This document shows, piece by piece, positions 1-8,329 of a DNA stretch of 64,000 bases. The translations under genes and the position numbers were made by a program. Below the pieces are notes generated by a model. It made no database searches. It was not told the origin of the DNA and worked only from the letters and a program-made list of their open reading frames with translations. Every line of letters starts with the position of its first letter. Position 1 is the stretch's first letter. The stretch is from Chrysophaeum taylorii (taxonomy: Eukaryota; Sar; Pelagophyceae; Pelagomonadales; Pelagomonadaceae), in contig JAQMWT010000381.1 in the NCBI GenBank assembly GCA_029834535.1, forward strand, positions 173,212 to 237,211, written 5' to 3'.

Positions 1-1
1 C

Positions 2-1000
2 TACCTCGTCGTCGAACCAACGGACGACCACAATATCCCGCCGAAAACCGACGATCTCGAGGCGACGCCAAACCTCTCGGCGCGCGTGCGCCGCGCCGTG
101 ACGATTCGAGAATACGCCAAATCCGTATGGACGCTCCTCCGCAGCCGCGCCATGTTCGCGTGCATCTTGTACCAATTCATAACCCCGTCCCTCGGCATGG
201 TCTACACGACGGCGGCCCCCGAAGTCAAGCAACACTGGGCCGGGGTCCACGTGCTGCAGAACGCCGCGTTCTCGCTAATCGGGTACGTCCTCTTCGCGGC
301 CGGTCTATGGCTCGTCAAATCGACCAGCCTTATCCAAAAGTCGTGGCGTCTCATGCTCCTCGCCACGACCGTCTTCTTGAACCTCATGGACATGCCCTTC
401 GCCTTCTTGACGGTCTTCGACGTCGTTCGAAATCAATATTTTTTCATGGGCGAGGAGGTCGTCGTCGAGATTCCAAACGCCGTTAATTTTGTCGTCTCCA
501 CTTTTGTTATTGTGGAGATGGCCGAGGGCGGAAACGAAGGGATCGTCTATGGCCTCCTCACGACTATGGGTAATCTCGGGGGCCCCGTCTCCAACGCGAT
601 CTCAAACCAGATTTTTGGCCTCTTCGAACCGGACCTCAGCGACAACCGGAACTACGTCCGCGACGCGGTCTCCTTTCGTTCTGTTGTCGCCGCCTCCTAC
701 GTCGTCACCTACTTGTTTTCCGCCGCATCCTTGGCGACGCTTCCGTTGCTGCCCAACCAGAAGGAAGACGCGCAACGCCGAAAAAAGGACTGGCCCCGCC
801 GCGACGCCTACGCGATAACCTCGTTAGTCCTCGTGGCCGCCGCCTTCACCTACGGCTTTTTGATGAACGTCCTCGTCGTATTCCCGGAAACCGCCTGTTA
901 CCGTTTCGTCGGCGGCCCCGGCTGTGGTGATGCCACCAATGACGACGACGGCGGCGGCGGCGGCGGCGCTACCGTCTCGCCGCCGCCCGCGACGGGCTAA
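2..1000 (+). CDS. BT1/folate-biopterin-type membrane transporter, 5' truncated by window edge
   Basis: The frame is open from the first complete codon of the window to a TAA at 998-1000, so the gene begins upstream; the first GTG/ATG codons seen are not its start. About 333 residues are visible. They contain roughly six hydrophobic segments, a glycine motif GNLGGPVSN after an acidic EMAEGGNEG stretch, and a polar Gly/Asp/Pro tail. The glycine motif before a transmembrane pair and the general spacing resemble the C-terminal half of the BT1 family of major-facilitator transporters (folate, pterin and related substrates), probably in a plastid or plasma membrane. Substrate cannot be told from sequence. 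The 3' end converges on the sulfotransferase gene 200 bp away. Family assignment is by motif memory, not by search. Confidence 0.65.
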   Translation, partial: YLVVEPTDDHNIPPKTDDLEATPNLSARVRRAVTIREYAKSVWTLLRSRAMFACILYQFITPSLGMVYTTAAPEVKQHWAGVHVLQNAAFSLIGYVLFAAGLWLVKSTSLIQKSWRLMLLATTVFLNLMDMPFAFLTVFDVVRNQYFFMGEEVVVEIPNAVNFVVSTFVIVEMAEGGNEGIVYGLLTTMGNLGGPVSNAISNQIFGLFEPDLSDNRNYVRDAVSFRSVVAASYVVTYLFSAASLATLPLLPNQKEDAQRRKKDWPRRDAYAITSLVLVAAAFTYGFLMNVLVVFPETACYRFVGGPGCGDATNDDDGGGGGGATVSPPPATG

Positions 1001-1201
1001 TAATTTATTCGTCGGTCGACCTCTCCTTCTCCGAGACTCTCGGCCGTTGTCCATATTTTTATTCCCCGCAAATCAACGCGAGGCCAGGCCCCCGCGATGA
1101 TGATAAAATACTCCGCATATTATTTAGTAGTATTATTCTGTACGACGCGCCGGTGTTTCGTCTCGTTTTTCGTGTGGTACGCAGGAGGGAGTAAAATGAT
1201 G
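1001..1201. other. Convergent intergenic spacer
   Basis: Two hundred bases between two gene 3' ends. It is more AT-rich than the genes (TAATAATTTATT just after the transporter stop, AAATACTCCGCATATTATTT near 1106), which suits 3' untranslated and polyadenylation signals for both genes. No other feature seen. Confidence 0.6.
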
Positions 1202-2131
1202 TTAAAACTTGAGTCCGTCCCCAAAGTCGAAGACGAGGCCCGTACCCCTCATCTTGATTTTGTAGACTTTGTCAAAGAGGTCCGACTGGGCAACGGTAAA
1301 CGTCTCGCGCCACTTGCCAATCTCGCCCTGTCGGAGGTGGCCGAGGCCGATATTGGCGGTCTCCTGCATGGCCTTCATCGTCGAGTTGGCGACGGTGTCT
1401 TGGATCAACGCCGCATCGGCGGAAATGCCGAGAAAAGCGGCCATCTGGCGCACGGCGCCGGGCGTATCGCGCTTCATGTCCTCGAACGTCAAAAAGAGGC
1501 ACTTGTCGGGGGCCGCTTGGCTGATCTGGTACCACTCGACCACGTGCTTGAACCACGACCCATTCTCGGCGTTCCCGGAAAGAAATACCTCGAGAAAGTC
1601 GTCAAAGGTACCGTTTCCAAACCCAAACTCGGGCTTGTTCTTCGCGTGGTGGTAGAGCGAGACGACCGTGTCCTTTGGGTTCCGCGCGACGACGATCACC
1701 TTGGGCTTGTCCGCGCCCCCAGGGAGGTCGGCAACAACAGCGTGGGACTTGAAGTATCGCGGGCCCTCGGCGGCGGCCACTGTCTCGAGAGACCAACCGG
1801 GAGCTTCCCGCTCGGGGAGGATCTGCGTCGCGCAAAGGGCTTCTAACCACGGGACGACTTCCCCGTATTTCTTCGAGGACCCGAGAAGCTTGGTCAGGAT
1901 TTGCTGGGTCCATGTCGTCCCGGCTTTGACGTAGGTACACACGAACACGTCGCTATCGCGTGCTTCGAAGTTGGCGATCAACGCTTCGAATTTCGCCACG
2001 TCGAACAACGGATTCTGGGGCACCCCGCGCACCTTGACGAGCTTGTACCCGATGGATTCCGCGCTCCTCGCCTCGAGCCCGGCGTCGGGCTCGACATACT
2101 TGTTGGGTTGTGTTCCTAAAGACGCTCCCAT
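1202..2131 (-). CDS. Cytosolic-type sulfotransferase (Sulfotransfer_1), 309 aa
   Basis: Transfers a sulfuryl group from PAPS to a hydroxyl or amine acceptor. The 5'-phosphosulfate loop is KAGTTW (residues 69-74), the catalytic-His segment is FKSH (127-130), the 3'-phosphate motif is RNPKDTVVSLYHH (150-162), and the C-terminal PAPS motif RQGEIGKWRETFT is near residue 275. Length fits the family (about 290-310). The frame is open 52 codons further upstream, but that stretch would overlap the divergent gene and has no family similarity; the ATG at 2129-2131 begins MGASLG, a good start and a possible N-myristoylation signal (inference). Acceptor substrate unknown. It shares a 54 bp promoter gap with the coiled-coil gene. 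Confidence 0.9.
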   Translation of the reverse strand: MGASLGTQPNKYVEPDAGLEARSAESIGYKLVKVRGVPQNPLFDVAKFEALIANFEARDSDVFVCTYVKAGTTWTQQILTKLLGSSKKYGEVVPWLEALCATQILPEREAPGWSLETVAAAEGPRYFKSHAVVADLPGGADKPKVIVVARNPKDTVVSLYHHAKNKPEFGFGNGTFDDFLEVFLSGNAENGSWFKHVVEWYQISQAAPDKCLFLTFEDMKRDTPGAVRQMAAFLGISADAALIQDTVANSTMKAMQETANIGLGHLRQGEIGKWRETFTVAQSDLFDKVYKIKMRGTGLVFDFGDGLKF

Positions 2132-2185
2132 ATCGAATTCACTCACCACCGAGGGTTTCGGGATCGATTCTTCGCCACAACAAAG
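2132..2185. promoter_or_regulatory. 54 bp divergent promoter gap
   Basis: The only sequence between the start codons of the sulfotransferase (minus) and the coiled-coil gene (plus). Both transcripts must start here or use leaders overlapping the neighbour. No TATA box is evident. Confidence 0.45.
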
Positions 2186-2956
2186 ATGAACAACACCACC
2201 TCGTGGTGGGACCACGCAGAGGCGGCCGAACCCCCCCATTACGACTTTGTCGAGGAGGCCGCCTCCCCAACGCGAGCCTTCGACCACTGCGAAGCGGTCG
2301 AGAAACCGCCCGTCGAGAGGTCCTACGACTACGTCGAGGCGGCTGAAAGAAACTCTCCGGGCGCGGGTCTCCTAAGTTTCTGCGATCGCGTCGAGGACGC
2401 CATTCGGCCTCTCGTCGAAAAAAATAAAAAAGACGACGAGAAGACACCCCCATTCCCTCGTGTGTCCAGAGAAACACCGCCGCCGCCGCCGCCGCAAAAG
2501 CCGGCCGACGACCTCGAGGTCTCGGCGCTGATCGTCGCCGCGGAGCAACTCCGTGCCGCCGCCGCGCTTCGCCGTCGCGACCAGGAGCTCCATGCGGCCC
2601 AAGTCGCGAGGCTCCAGGTCGAGAGGCACGAGGCCGAGGAGGCCTTGAACGCCGCGCACGCGGCACAACTCCAACGCGCGCGTTCGATGCTCGAACTCTC
2701 GCGCGCCGAGCTCGCCGCGACCCGCCGCGCGCTCGTCTACGCCACCACCCGCACCCGCCCGGATGTTGCCAACGGCTATAAAACGCCAAAAACACTCCCG
2801 AACGCCACCACCTTCCGAGCGTTGGGGACTATCCCTCGCCTCTCGCCCGCGCCGCCCGTGCATACCCCCACCTCTAGGGGCGGCCGCTCATTTTTATCTT
2901 CATCCTTTAGGCTCTCGCCGTATACATCCTCTCCTGATGCACACGACAATAACTAA
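2186..2956 (+). CDS. Hypothetical Ala/Glu-rich coiled-coil protein with N-terminal short repeats, 256 aa
   Basis: No family recognised. The first 65 residues hold four degenerate repeats with the pattern aromatic-D-x-x-E-A (WWDHAEAAE, YDFVEEAAS, FDHCEAVEK, YDYVEAAER). A proline run follows (PPPPPP near residue 100), then about 90 residues of Ala/Arg/Glu/Gln-rich heptad-like sequence (residues 115-190) expected to form a coiled coil, and a Ser/Pro-rich basic tail. ATG at 2186 follows CAACAAAG and is the first in frame. No signal peptide or membrane segment, so probably cytoplasmic or cytoskeletal (inference). Real-gene status is supported by length, start context and the divergent arrangement, not by homology. 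Confidence 0.6.
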   Translation: MNNTTSWWDHAEAAEPPHYDFVEEAASPTRAFDHCEAVEKPPVERSYDYVEAAERNSPGAGLLSFCDRVEDAIRPLVEKNKKDDEKTPPFPRVSRETPPPPPPQKPADDLEVSALIVAAEQLRAAAALRRRDQELHAAQVARLQVERHEAEEALNAAHAAQLQRARSMLELSRAELAATRRALVYATTRTRPDVANGYKTPKTLPNATTFRALGTIPRLSPAPPVHTPTSRGGRSFLSSSFRLSPYTSSPDAHDNN

Positions 2957-3100
2957 TCTCCGCCTTTCTCCGACCTTCCGCTGCAGCGTCCTTCAGATTT
3001 CCTGTGCGCAACAACGAACGAATACTGTGCTGGCCCGTCGAACTCACCCACGTTTTGTACTCCCGCTAAGATATTCAGCAACACGTAGTCCTTTTCTGCT

Positions 3101-3138
3101 CTAGGCCTTCCTTCCTTCCTTCCTTCCTTCCTTCCTTC
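3101..3138. repeat. (TTCC)n microsatellite
   Basis: Uninterrupted tetranucleotide run of CTTCCTTCC type, read directly from the sequence. Confidence 0.9.
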
Positions 3139-3439
3139 GGAGGCTGGTTCGGGGAGGCTCGAGATGATCACGTTGGAATGAATATGACTCCTACAAGTTG
3201 AGTGGGGATTTTGTTTTACTTCAATTGAGGGAGGTCGAGACCACCACCAAATCGAAGGAAAGGGTAATAAGGGTCACGTACCGCCCATGCCGTCGCGCAC
3301 GAGGTCGTCTTATTTCTAATTCTGCCCCCCAAAAAAACCTTCTTTTCTCCTCTCCTGCCTCTTTCCATTTCCACATTCCTGCTCCACCGCGGTAACCTGT
3401 GTTCTTTTCTTCTGTCTTTCTCTCTCCTCCCTTCCGATC

Positions 3440-3490
3440 ATCCATGCTGGCTCTTTGAGTCCGGGAGTTGCAAACCAAACTAATATTAGG
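3440..3490 (+). repeat. Dispersed motif D (GGCTCTTTGAG...GGGAGTTGC)
   Basis: CTGGCTCTTTGAGTCCGGGA followed by GTTGCAAACC and an AT-rich end, preceded by a pyrimidine-rich tract. Related copies lie at 29668-29697 (minus), 49728-49765 (minus) and 53377-53415 (plus). Probably the end of a dispersed element; class unknown. Confidence 0.5.
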
Positions 3491-3744
3491 GAAAACGACG
3501 ACGACGACAAAGGAGATCTTCACGAAGCGGTCAAAACTGGTTGAAATGATACCGTAAGGGTGCGAGGGTGTGGCCCACACGACGAGGGCCCGATGGCGTC
3601 GGTATTTTGTCCACACATCTGGTGTCGGTATTAGAGATGGTGTTTTTGCGGGGTTAGAATAGGCAGGCAGTGATCGTGCAGCCGACAATGCCATTTCTCT
3701 AATAGCTTGTCCCGCCCTTCGTTCCTCCAGTGAACTGGGCTTTT

Positions 3745-3776
3745 TAAATAAATAAATAAATAAATATATAAACAAA

Positions 3777-3815
<39 letters not shown>

Positions 3816-3818
3816 ATA
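3745..3818. repeat. (AAAT)n microsatellite
   Basis: About 18 units of AAAT, broken once by ATATAAAC near 3765. On the minus strand it reads as a spurious IYLF repeat. Confidence 0.9.
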
Positions 3819-4243
3819 GTCACGGTATCCTCCCTCCTGCACACGCACTGTGCGCCCCCACCCTACGCAGTTCTCATCGCATCAAGACTCCGCCAAAGCG
3901 TCCGTTTTTAATTAAGCGCCGCTCGACGTCTATGCAGCTGCGATTGACGCCGAGTCTCGCACGAAGTAACAATGGCCTGCTGGCTATGCTTACTTTCCGG
4001 CGAACAGATGGTGAAAAAGCGCTTGGAGTCGCCCGTGCGTCCCCAAAAGTTGAGGCGCCCGGGCGAAGCGCGTCTGGTAGTATCATCCATGATGTCGCGG
4101 GTCTTGGTCGTTCGTACGTACAACTGGAGGAGTTGAGTGCAAGGCGAGTGGAAATATATATTCGAGTCTCAAATGGGAAGATGCAGACTATGCCGGCCCG
4201 CCGAACCGCGTCTCTCGTGTTGAGTGCAGTCGTAGGCACGCAA

Positions 4244-5566
4244 TTATTGATGGTCCGCTCCGCGAATGTCCTCCGCCATTCTATCTGCAAGTTGCGCGCA
4301 ATACGGATGATTGTCGCGGAGGTAGACGTCATCTTCAGTCAGGAGTGTACCGCAAAGCGACATGGTGGCATTCCGCACGGCTTGGTCGTGGCCTCGCAGC
4401 GTGACTACGCCCTCTGACACGCGCCATCTGACGGGCTCCAAGGTGCCGAAGATACAGTCGCGAGCGGCAGCGTTGGCAACATTGGGATCCAGTGGTATCT
4501 TCGAGAGCTGACTGCACCACGTGAAGTCCGGGATAAACGGAATGCGAGTCTTATCGATGATGGACTCGAGAAGCGCATCGTCTGTTCCATCGGTTTCGAG
4601 ATAGAACGCAATCCCTGAGAGGCCCGCGGCTACAAAGCCAAAACACTTGTGCACCTTTTCTCCCCACCTTGATGGAGGGCAAAATACCTCTGCGATGCCC
4701 GGTGTTGTCGGCTGACCTCGGGGACGAACGACGTTGAGGAAGAATTCCCATTCGCGCGCGAAAACGTCCTTGGCCATGTACAAGCCACACTTGGCAACGT
4801 AGGTGACGTCGAGGCATCGTTCAAACTGGGAGGCCACCGCGGCAGCGTCACTCAAGTCGCGCAACTTGACCCGATCGTCATTGACGACGTCGTTGTAGGT
4901 CATCCAGAGTCCGGTCGCGCATTTTTCGCCGATCTCGCCGGAAGGAGCCGCGAGACACATCAACTCGGCTCGCGCCACGGCGTCGGCCGAATGCGTCCAG
5001 TTGTGTTTGGGCATGAGGCACGGATGTTGGTCTCGAGGATACACCTCTCTCAGCATGGCGCCGTGGCCGACGCCATGAGCGAAGATGCCAGACTCGTACG
5101 TTCGGACGTGGACCCGCACGTGATTGATGCCGTCGTGATTGCTCACTTGAAGCAAAAAAGACCAGAGATCGCTGTTAGTCATGTTGACGCCGAGTCTGAC
5201 GATTTGCCAGTACGCGCCGTGGCCAATCGAGACCACGTCCAAGCCCGCCCAGCCAGACCACGTATCGCTCGAGGTGTCGTAGGTCTCGAACACCATCGGG
5301 ATGACATCATGGGGCCTATAGACCGTAATGAGCCAGGCACCGAGGCCGTGGACATGCTCCTTTCCCAGATCGCCATTGATGGCGTGTGCGACAAACTCGG
5401 CCGCGCCTTGGGACCTGCACACGTCCTCCGAGAAGCCGCACACGGAGCGGCACGCCCGTTGGTCTTCCGGAATGGGTGCTTTCGTGAGGTTAAGATGGCC
5501 GAAGGTGATGGCGGCACCGACCTGCTGGTGGTGGTAGTGGACGAGGAGGATCGTCAAGAACGACAT
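4244..5566 (-). CDS. Secreted Cys-rich protein with HGVGHG motif, hypothetical, 440 aa
   Basis: Starts MSFLTILLVHYHH, a short hydrophobic N-terminus that could be a signal peptide. The mature part has many paired-looking cysteines (CRSVCGFSEDVC near the start; others spread to the C-terminus) and possible N-glycosylation sites (NLT, NMT, NWT, NAT), all of which point to a secreted or vacuolar protein. The most distinctive segment is IFAHGVGHGAMLR in the middle: His-Gly-x-Gly-His-Gly could bind metal (inference). I do not recognise a named family. Single exon; ATG at 5564-5566. The region upstream is AT-rich repeat DNA, so the gene stands at the edge of an island. Confidence 0.7.
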   Translation of the reverse strand: MSFLTILLVHYHHQQVGAAITFGHLNLTKAPIPEDQRACRSVCGFSEDVCRSQGAAEFVAHAINGDLGKEHVHGLGAWLITVYRPHDVIPMVFETYDTSSDTWSGWAGLDVVSIGHGAYWQIVRLGVNMTNSDLWSFLLQVSNHDGINHVRVHVRTYESGIFAHGVGHGAMLREVYPRDQHPCLMPKHNWTHSADAVARAELMCLAAPSGEIGEKCATGLWMTYNDVVNDDRVKLRDLSDAAAVASQFERCLDVTYVAKCGLYMAKDVFAREWEFFLNVVRPRGQPTTPGIAEVFCPPSRWGEKVHKCFGFVAAGLSGIAFYLETDGTDDALLESIIDKTRIPFIPDFTWCSQLSKIPLDPNVANAAARDCIFGTLEPVRWRVSEGVVTLRGHDQAVRNATMSLCGTLLTEDDVYLRDNHPYCAQLADRMAEDIRGADHQ

Positions 5567-5747
5567 GAACCGAATACTATAAAAGACGGATCTCCTCCCC
5601 TGGTACCAGGACCTCCTTTTTATTAGTCACATTCCTAGAATTCGAAACTTTGTAATAATAATAGCAGGCATTCAAGGCGTGAAGAATATTAAATTTTTAA
5701 TTTTTGTTTAACGAGTTGAGTGGAGAAGACTTTTTTTTTTTTCCAGT

Positions 5748-5768
5748 ATGTACACACTGTGTGTACAT
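5748..5768. other. 21-bp near-perfect palindrome
   Basis: ATGTACACAC, a single central T, then GTGTGTACAT: two 10-base arms fully complementary. Lies in AT-rich DNA after a poly-T tract, about 180 bp upstream of the secreted Cys-rich protein gene. Could be a protein-binding site or hairpin; no direct evidence. Confidence 0.7.
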
Positions 5769-5796
5769 CTATTTTTTATGATATACAAGTGCAGGC

Positions 5797-6044
5797 CAGA
5801 GTAAGTTCACCTTGTCCCAATCTCTAACCCCAGTAAGTTCACCTGGTCCCAGCAAGTTCACCTAGTCCAAATCTCTAACCCCAGTAAGTTCGGCGTAAAC
5901 CCACTCGTGCTCACACCCACTCCTTCGAGCTCGTCGCTCTCGCCTCCGCCAATCTAAGCTGCTTTGATCCGCACACCCCGCTAACCTTTGAGTTTACTCT
6001 AAAACCCCCAGTAAGTTCACCTGGTCCCAGTAAGTTCACCTACA
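5797..6044 (+). repeat. Clustered AGTAAGTTCACCTGGTCC repeats
   Basis: Six copies of the core AGTAAGTTC (one as AGCAAGTTC), most followed by ACCTxGTCC, at about 5800, 5832, 5850, 5882, 6010 and 6029. The copies are separated by ATCTCTAACCCC spacers and, between the fourth and fifth, by a copy of dispersed repeat A. Composite repeat tract, function unknown. Confidence 0.75.
5936..6010 (-). repeat. Dispersed repeat A, minus-oriented copy
   Basis: Reverse complement of the GGAGTAAACTCAAAGGTTAG ... CTTAGATTGGCGG unit that recurs at 9283-9400, 50453-50614, 52358-52490 and 52553-52615. It keeps both the AAACTCAAAGG end and the AAGCAGCTTAGATTGGCGG block. Confidence 0.8.
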
Positions 6045-6071
6045 GTGCGCGTGAAGACGCCGGGAGGGGGC

Positions 6072-6630
6072 TTATAGGCATTGCGTAGAACGTGTGGGGT
6101 AGGGTGGAGTCGTCGACTCAGAACAGTATATCCTCGGGGTTGCCGATCGACAGAGAGCCACGTAGAGCTGGACGTGACAGAAGACGGGCTTGGGCAAGAG
6201 GACACCGACCTCGCGGGGCGTCTGGCCCTGGCTCTTGTTGATCGTTTGGCGTCGGCGGGCCTTAAGGGATACAGGTTGGAGGAGCCTCGGTGACACGACA
6301 CCATCGATCATGTATCTGGTACCGTTGCAGTGGCCGTGCGACGGGTCGAGGTTGCGAAGACTTTAAGCTCGCGATCAAAGTTAGCATGCCGTTGGTTGTC
6401 AGGGAGTCGAAAACTCGACTGTAAAGAGCGAGGCGTCGTCTTCCGACCCGACCTAGTCGGCCGAAAAGAACTCCGACGCCTCGTCTCCGGGAAAAAAAGG
6501 CCGCGGTCATGCGCGCGTTGCCAGCATCGACAACATCGTTTCGACGGGGCGTGAGAATGACGCGCTGAAAGAGCCGCCGCGGGTCGTGGAAATAGTCTGC
6601 GAGGTCGCCGTAGACGGCTTGGAGGATCAA
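6072..6630 (-). pseudogene. Decayed Pif1/Helitron-type helicase C-terminal fragment
   Basis: Two minus-strand frames carry pieces of one protein. The upstream piece (6630 downward) has GDLADYFHDPRRLFQRVILTP, similar to the P-D-L/I-L-T-P region of Pif1-like helicases in Helitrons. The second piece (6311-6072) has QTINKSQGQTPREVGVLLP followed by QLYVALCRSATP, matching the family signature T-I-N-K-S-Q-G-Q-T and L-Y-V-A-L-S-R. The pieces are joined only by a frameshift and the Walker A part is missing, so it is a dead remnant. It abuts a copy of dispersed repeat B, possibly the same element. Confidence 0.8.
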
Positions 6631-6714
6631 TGCCTGGCTAGTTGGCCTACGTGATCCTTACCCTAAATCGGGGGACAAGTACAGACAAACCCAACCAGGC
6701 CGCCCGATCCCAGC

Positions 6715-6960
6715 AGGACGTCACCCTTCGTCGCACATACGTCCGGCGGCAGCACGCGTACGACCTACGGGCGGGGCCCGTCCTCTCTTCGCCTGCCCCA
6801 CGACTCGGCGATGACCCCGACTAGGTCCCGCGTACTTATCTCCGCCCGTCAGGCACATCCCTCCTACCCCACAAACCCACCCACGTCCTTCATGCTCCCC
6901 ACACACACCCCCCTCTTAGCAGTCGACATTTAAAGACAAACAGACAAACAGACAAACATC
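6715..6960 (+). repeat. Dispersed repeat B
   Basis: Runs from GCAGGACGTCACCCTTCGTC through CGGGCGGGGCCCGTCCTC to CTTAGCAGTCGACATTTAAA and a (GACAAACA)n end. Related copies: 28628-28845 (minus), 53578-53850 (plus), and a diverged partial at 50731-50825 (minus). Sits just downstream of the Pif1 remnant on the opposite strand sense. Confidence 0.8.
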
Positions 6961-7277
6961 TGTCGATTAGTAGTAAGGACTTTGACGTATGGCGCAATAT
7001 CTCATTGTCTCGTGGACGGACTTTGGCGGCACAGGGTCTTGCGGTTCGCACCGCAACGACGGGTCTGTCATTGTATATGACGACGATGGCCCCGGCTATG
7101 ATGCAGCCTCCGCCCCGCGGCGCGATCGCAAGACCCACGCATTTCTTTCGCTCGGCGTTGTGACGCGAACGCTGGCGATGTTTGTGCCAGGTCGCGATTC
7201 CCGCAGAGGTTGGGAACGACGCGCGCTCGTTTTCTGGTCCCGTCGCGCCGCAGCGTGGTTGTCATCCTCGACCTGGT

Positions 7278-7600
7278 TGTCATCCTCGTATTCATCTACC
7301 GCATCGCTATCACCGTTGGTGGCGAGTTCGTTGACGCCTTTGGCTTTGATCGTGGAACGTTCGGACTTGTCGCGTTACACTTCTCGTCCTTGCAGCTCGT
7401 GGCGACCGTAGCCTGGTTGTCATGCTCGAATTCATCTACGGCATCACTTTCGCTGTTGGTGCCGAGCGCATTGTCGACTTACGTCTCTCACGATCAACCG
7501 CACCGTAGTTACCATCCTCGCATTCATCTACCGCATCATTTTCGCCCGTGGTGCCAACCACATTGTCGTATTTGGCTTCAGTCGTGGCACGTGCGTCGCC
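7278..7600. repeat. Degenerate long tandem repeat
   Basis: Three diverged copies of GTTGTCATCCTCGTATTCAT-type sequence followed by CTACCGCATC...GGTGGCG begin near 7278, 7415 and 7508. Spacing is irregular (about 135 and 95 bp). Confidence 0.6.
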
Positions 7601-7761
7601 AGGAGTCGCGGCGTCGCATTCCGCGACCTTTTGCCCCGTCGCGACCGTCGCGACCTCAGCCTCGCGGCCCTGCTTTGCCCACAAGACCTCGCTTTCGCTC
7701 TCTCAGAGCTTCGTTCGTCACAGTCGTAATTGCAGCCTAGTCGCCCGCTGCGCACACGGCC

Positions 7762-8100
7762 CGATCTTTGCTTCGAGATGCGGCCTCGCGCTGCGCTTCC
7801 TTCGTCGCCCTGGCAATCGCAACCTCGTGGCTCGCCGCGCGCGAGGCGCGATGTTCGGTTCGTATCGCGGCCTTGCGCTGCGCTTTCTTCGCCGCCGTCG
7901 CAATCGCATCCTGGTCGCCCGCCGCGCGCAAGGCGCGATCTTCGCTTGCATCGCGGCTTTGCGGTTCGCGTTCTTCGCCGCCCTCGCCGTGGTGGCCTCG
8001 TCGCCTGGCGCGCAAGGCGCGATCTTCGCATCGTATTGCGGCCTCGCGCTTCGCGTTGGTCGCTGCCCTCGCAATCGCGTCCTCGTCGCCGCGCAAGGAC
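7762..8100. repeat. Minisatellite, four units of 84-87 bp
   Basis: Unit starts CGATSTTCGSTTC-like at 7762, 7849, 7936 and 8020 give periods of 87, 87 and 84 bp. Each unit contains GCGGCCTTGCGCTGCGCTTT and ends CGCGCGCAAGGCG. Because the period is divisible by three, all frames stay open on both strands. Confidence 0.85.
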
Positions 8101-8329
8101 ATGTGCACGTGCTAGTGATGCGGGTTGCAAGCGAATTCGACCATAAATCCACTTTGCACATAAAAAAATCGTTCCGACCAAAACCCGCGTGTCGCCCGCC
8201 CACCACACCCCATTTCAGTTCTCACAAAACGGATATAGCATAAACGACACGAAGTTCAATTTGCGAAGGTGGGCGTGATCGATTTGAATCAAGCTGATCG
8301 CGATACTTTCGTCGCTCTTGCACGCTGTG

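Larger units (their letters stand above)
2957..4243. other. Intergenic region rich in low-complexity DNA
   Basis: Nearly 1.3 kb with no convincing gene. It holds a TTCC tract, CT-rich stretches, one copy of a dispersed motif (near 3440-3490) and a long AAAT tract. The open frames here translate to low-complexity or antisense sequence; the plus-strand frame at 3932-4417 is antisense to the 3' end of the secreted Cys-rich protein gene. Confidence 0.6.
6961..8300. other. Repeat-rich region without a supported gene
   Basis: Several overlapping open frames exist on both strands but all are products of tandem repetition with periods divisible by three. None shows a recognisable domain, and the frames with acidic V-D-E-x-E-D-x-N repeats (minus, 7240-7690) are cut by stops. 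A decayed repeat protein cannot be excluded. Confidence 0.5.

Noticed and set aside
3221-3844. Minus-strand frame with repeated IYLF residues
   Set aside because: Translation of the (AAAT)n microsatellite; no other protein-like content.
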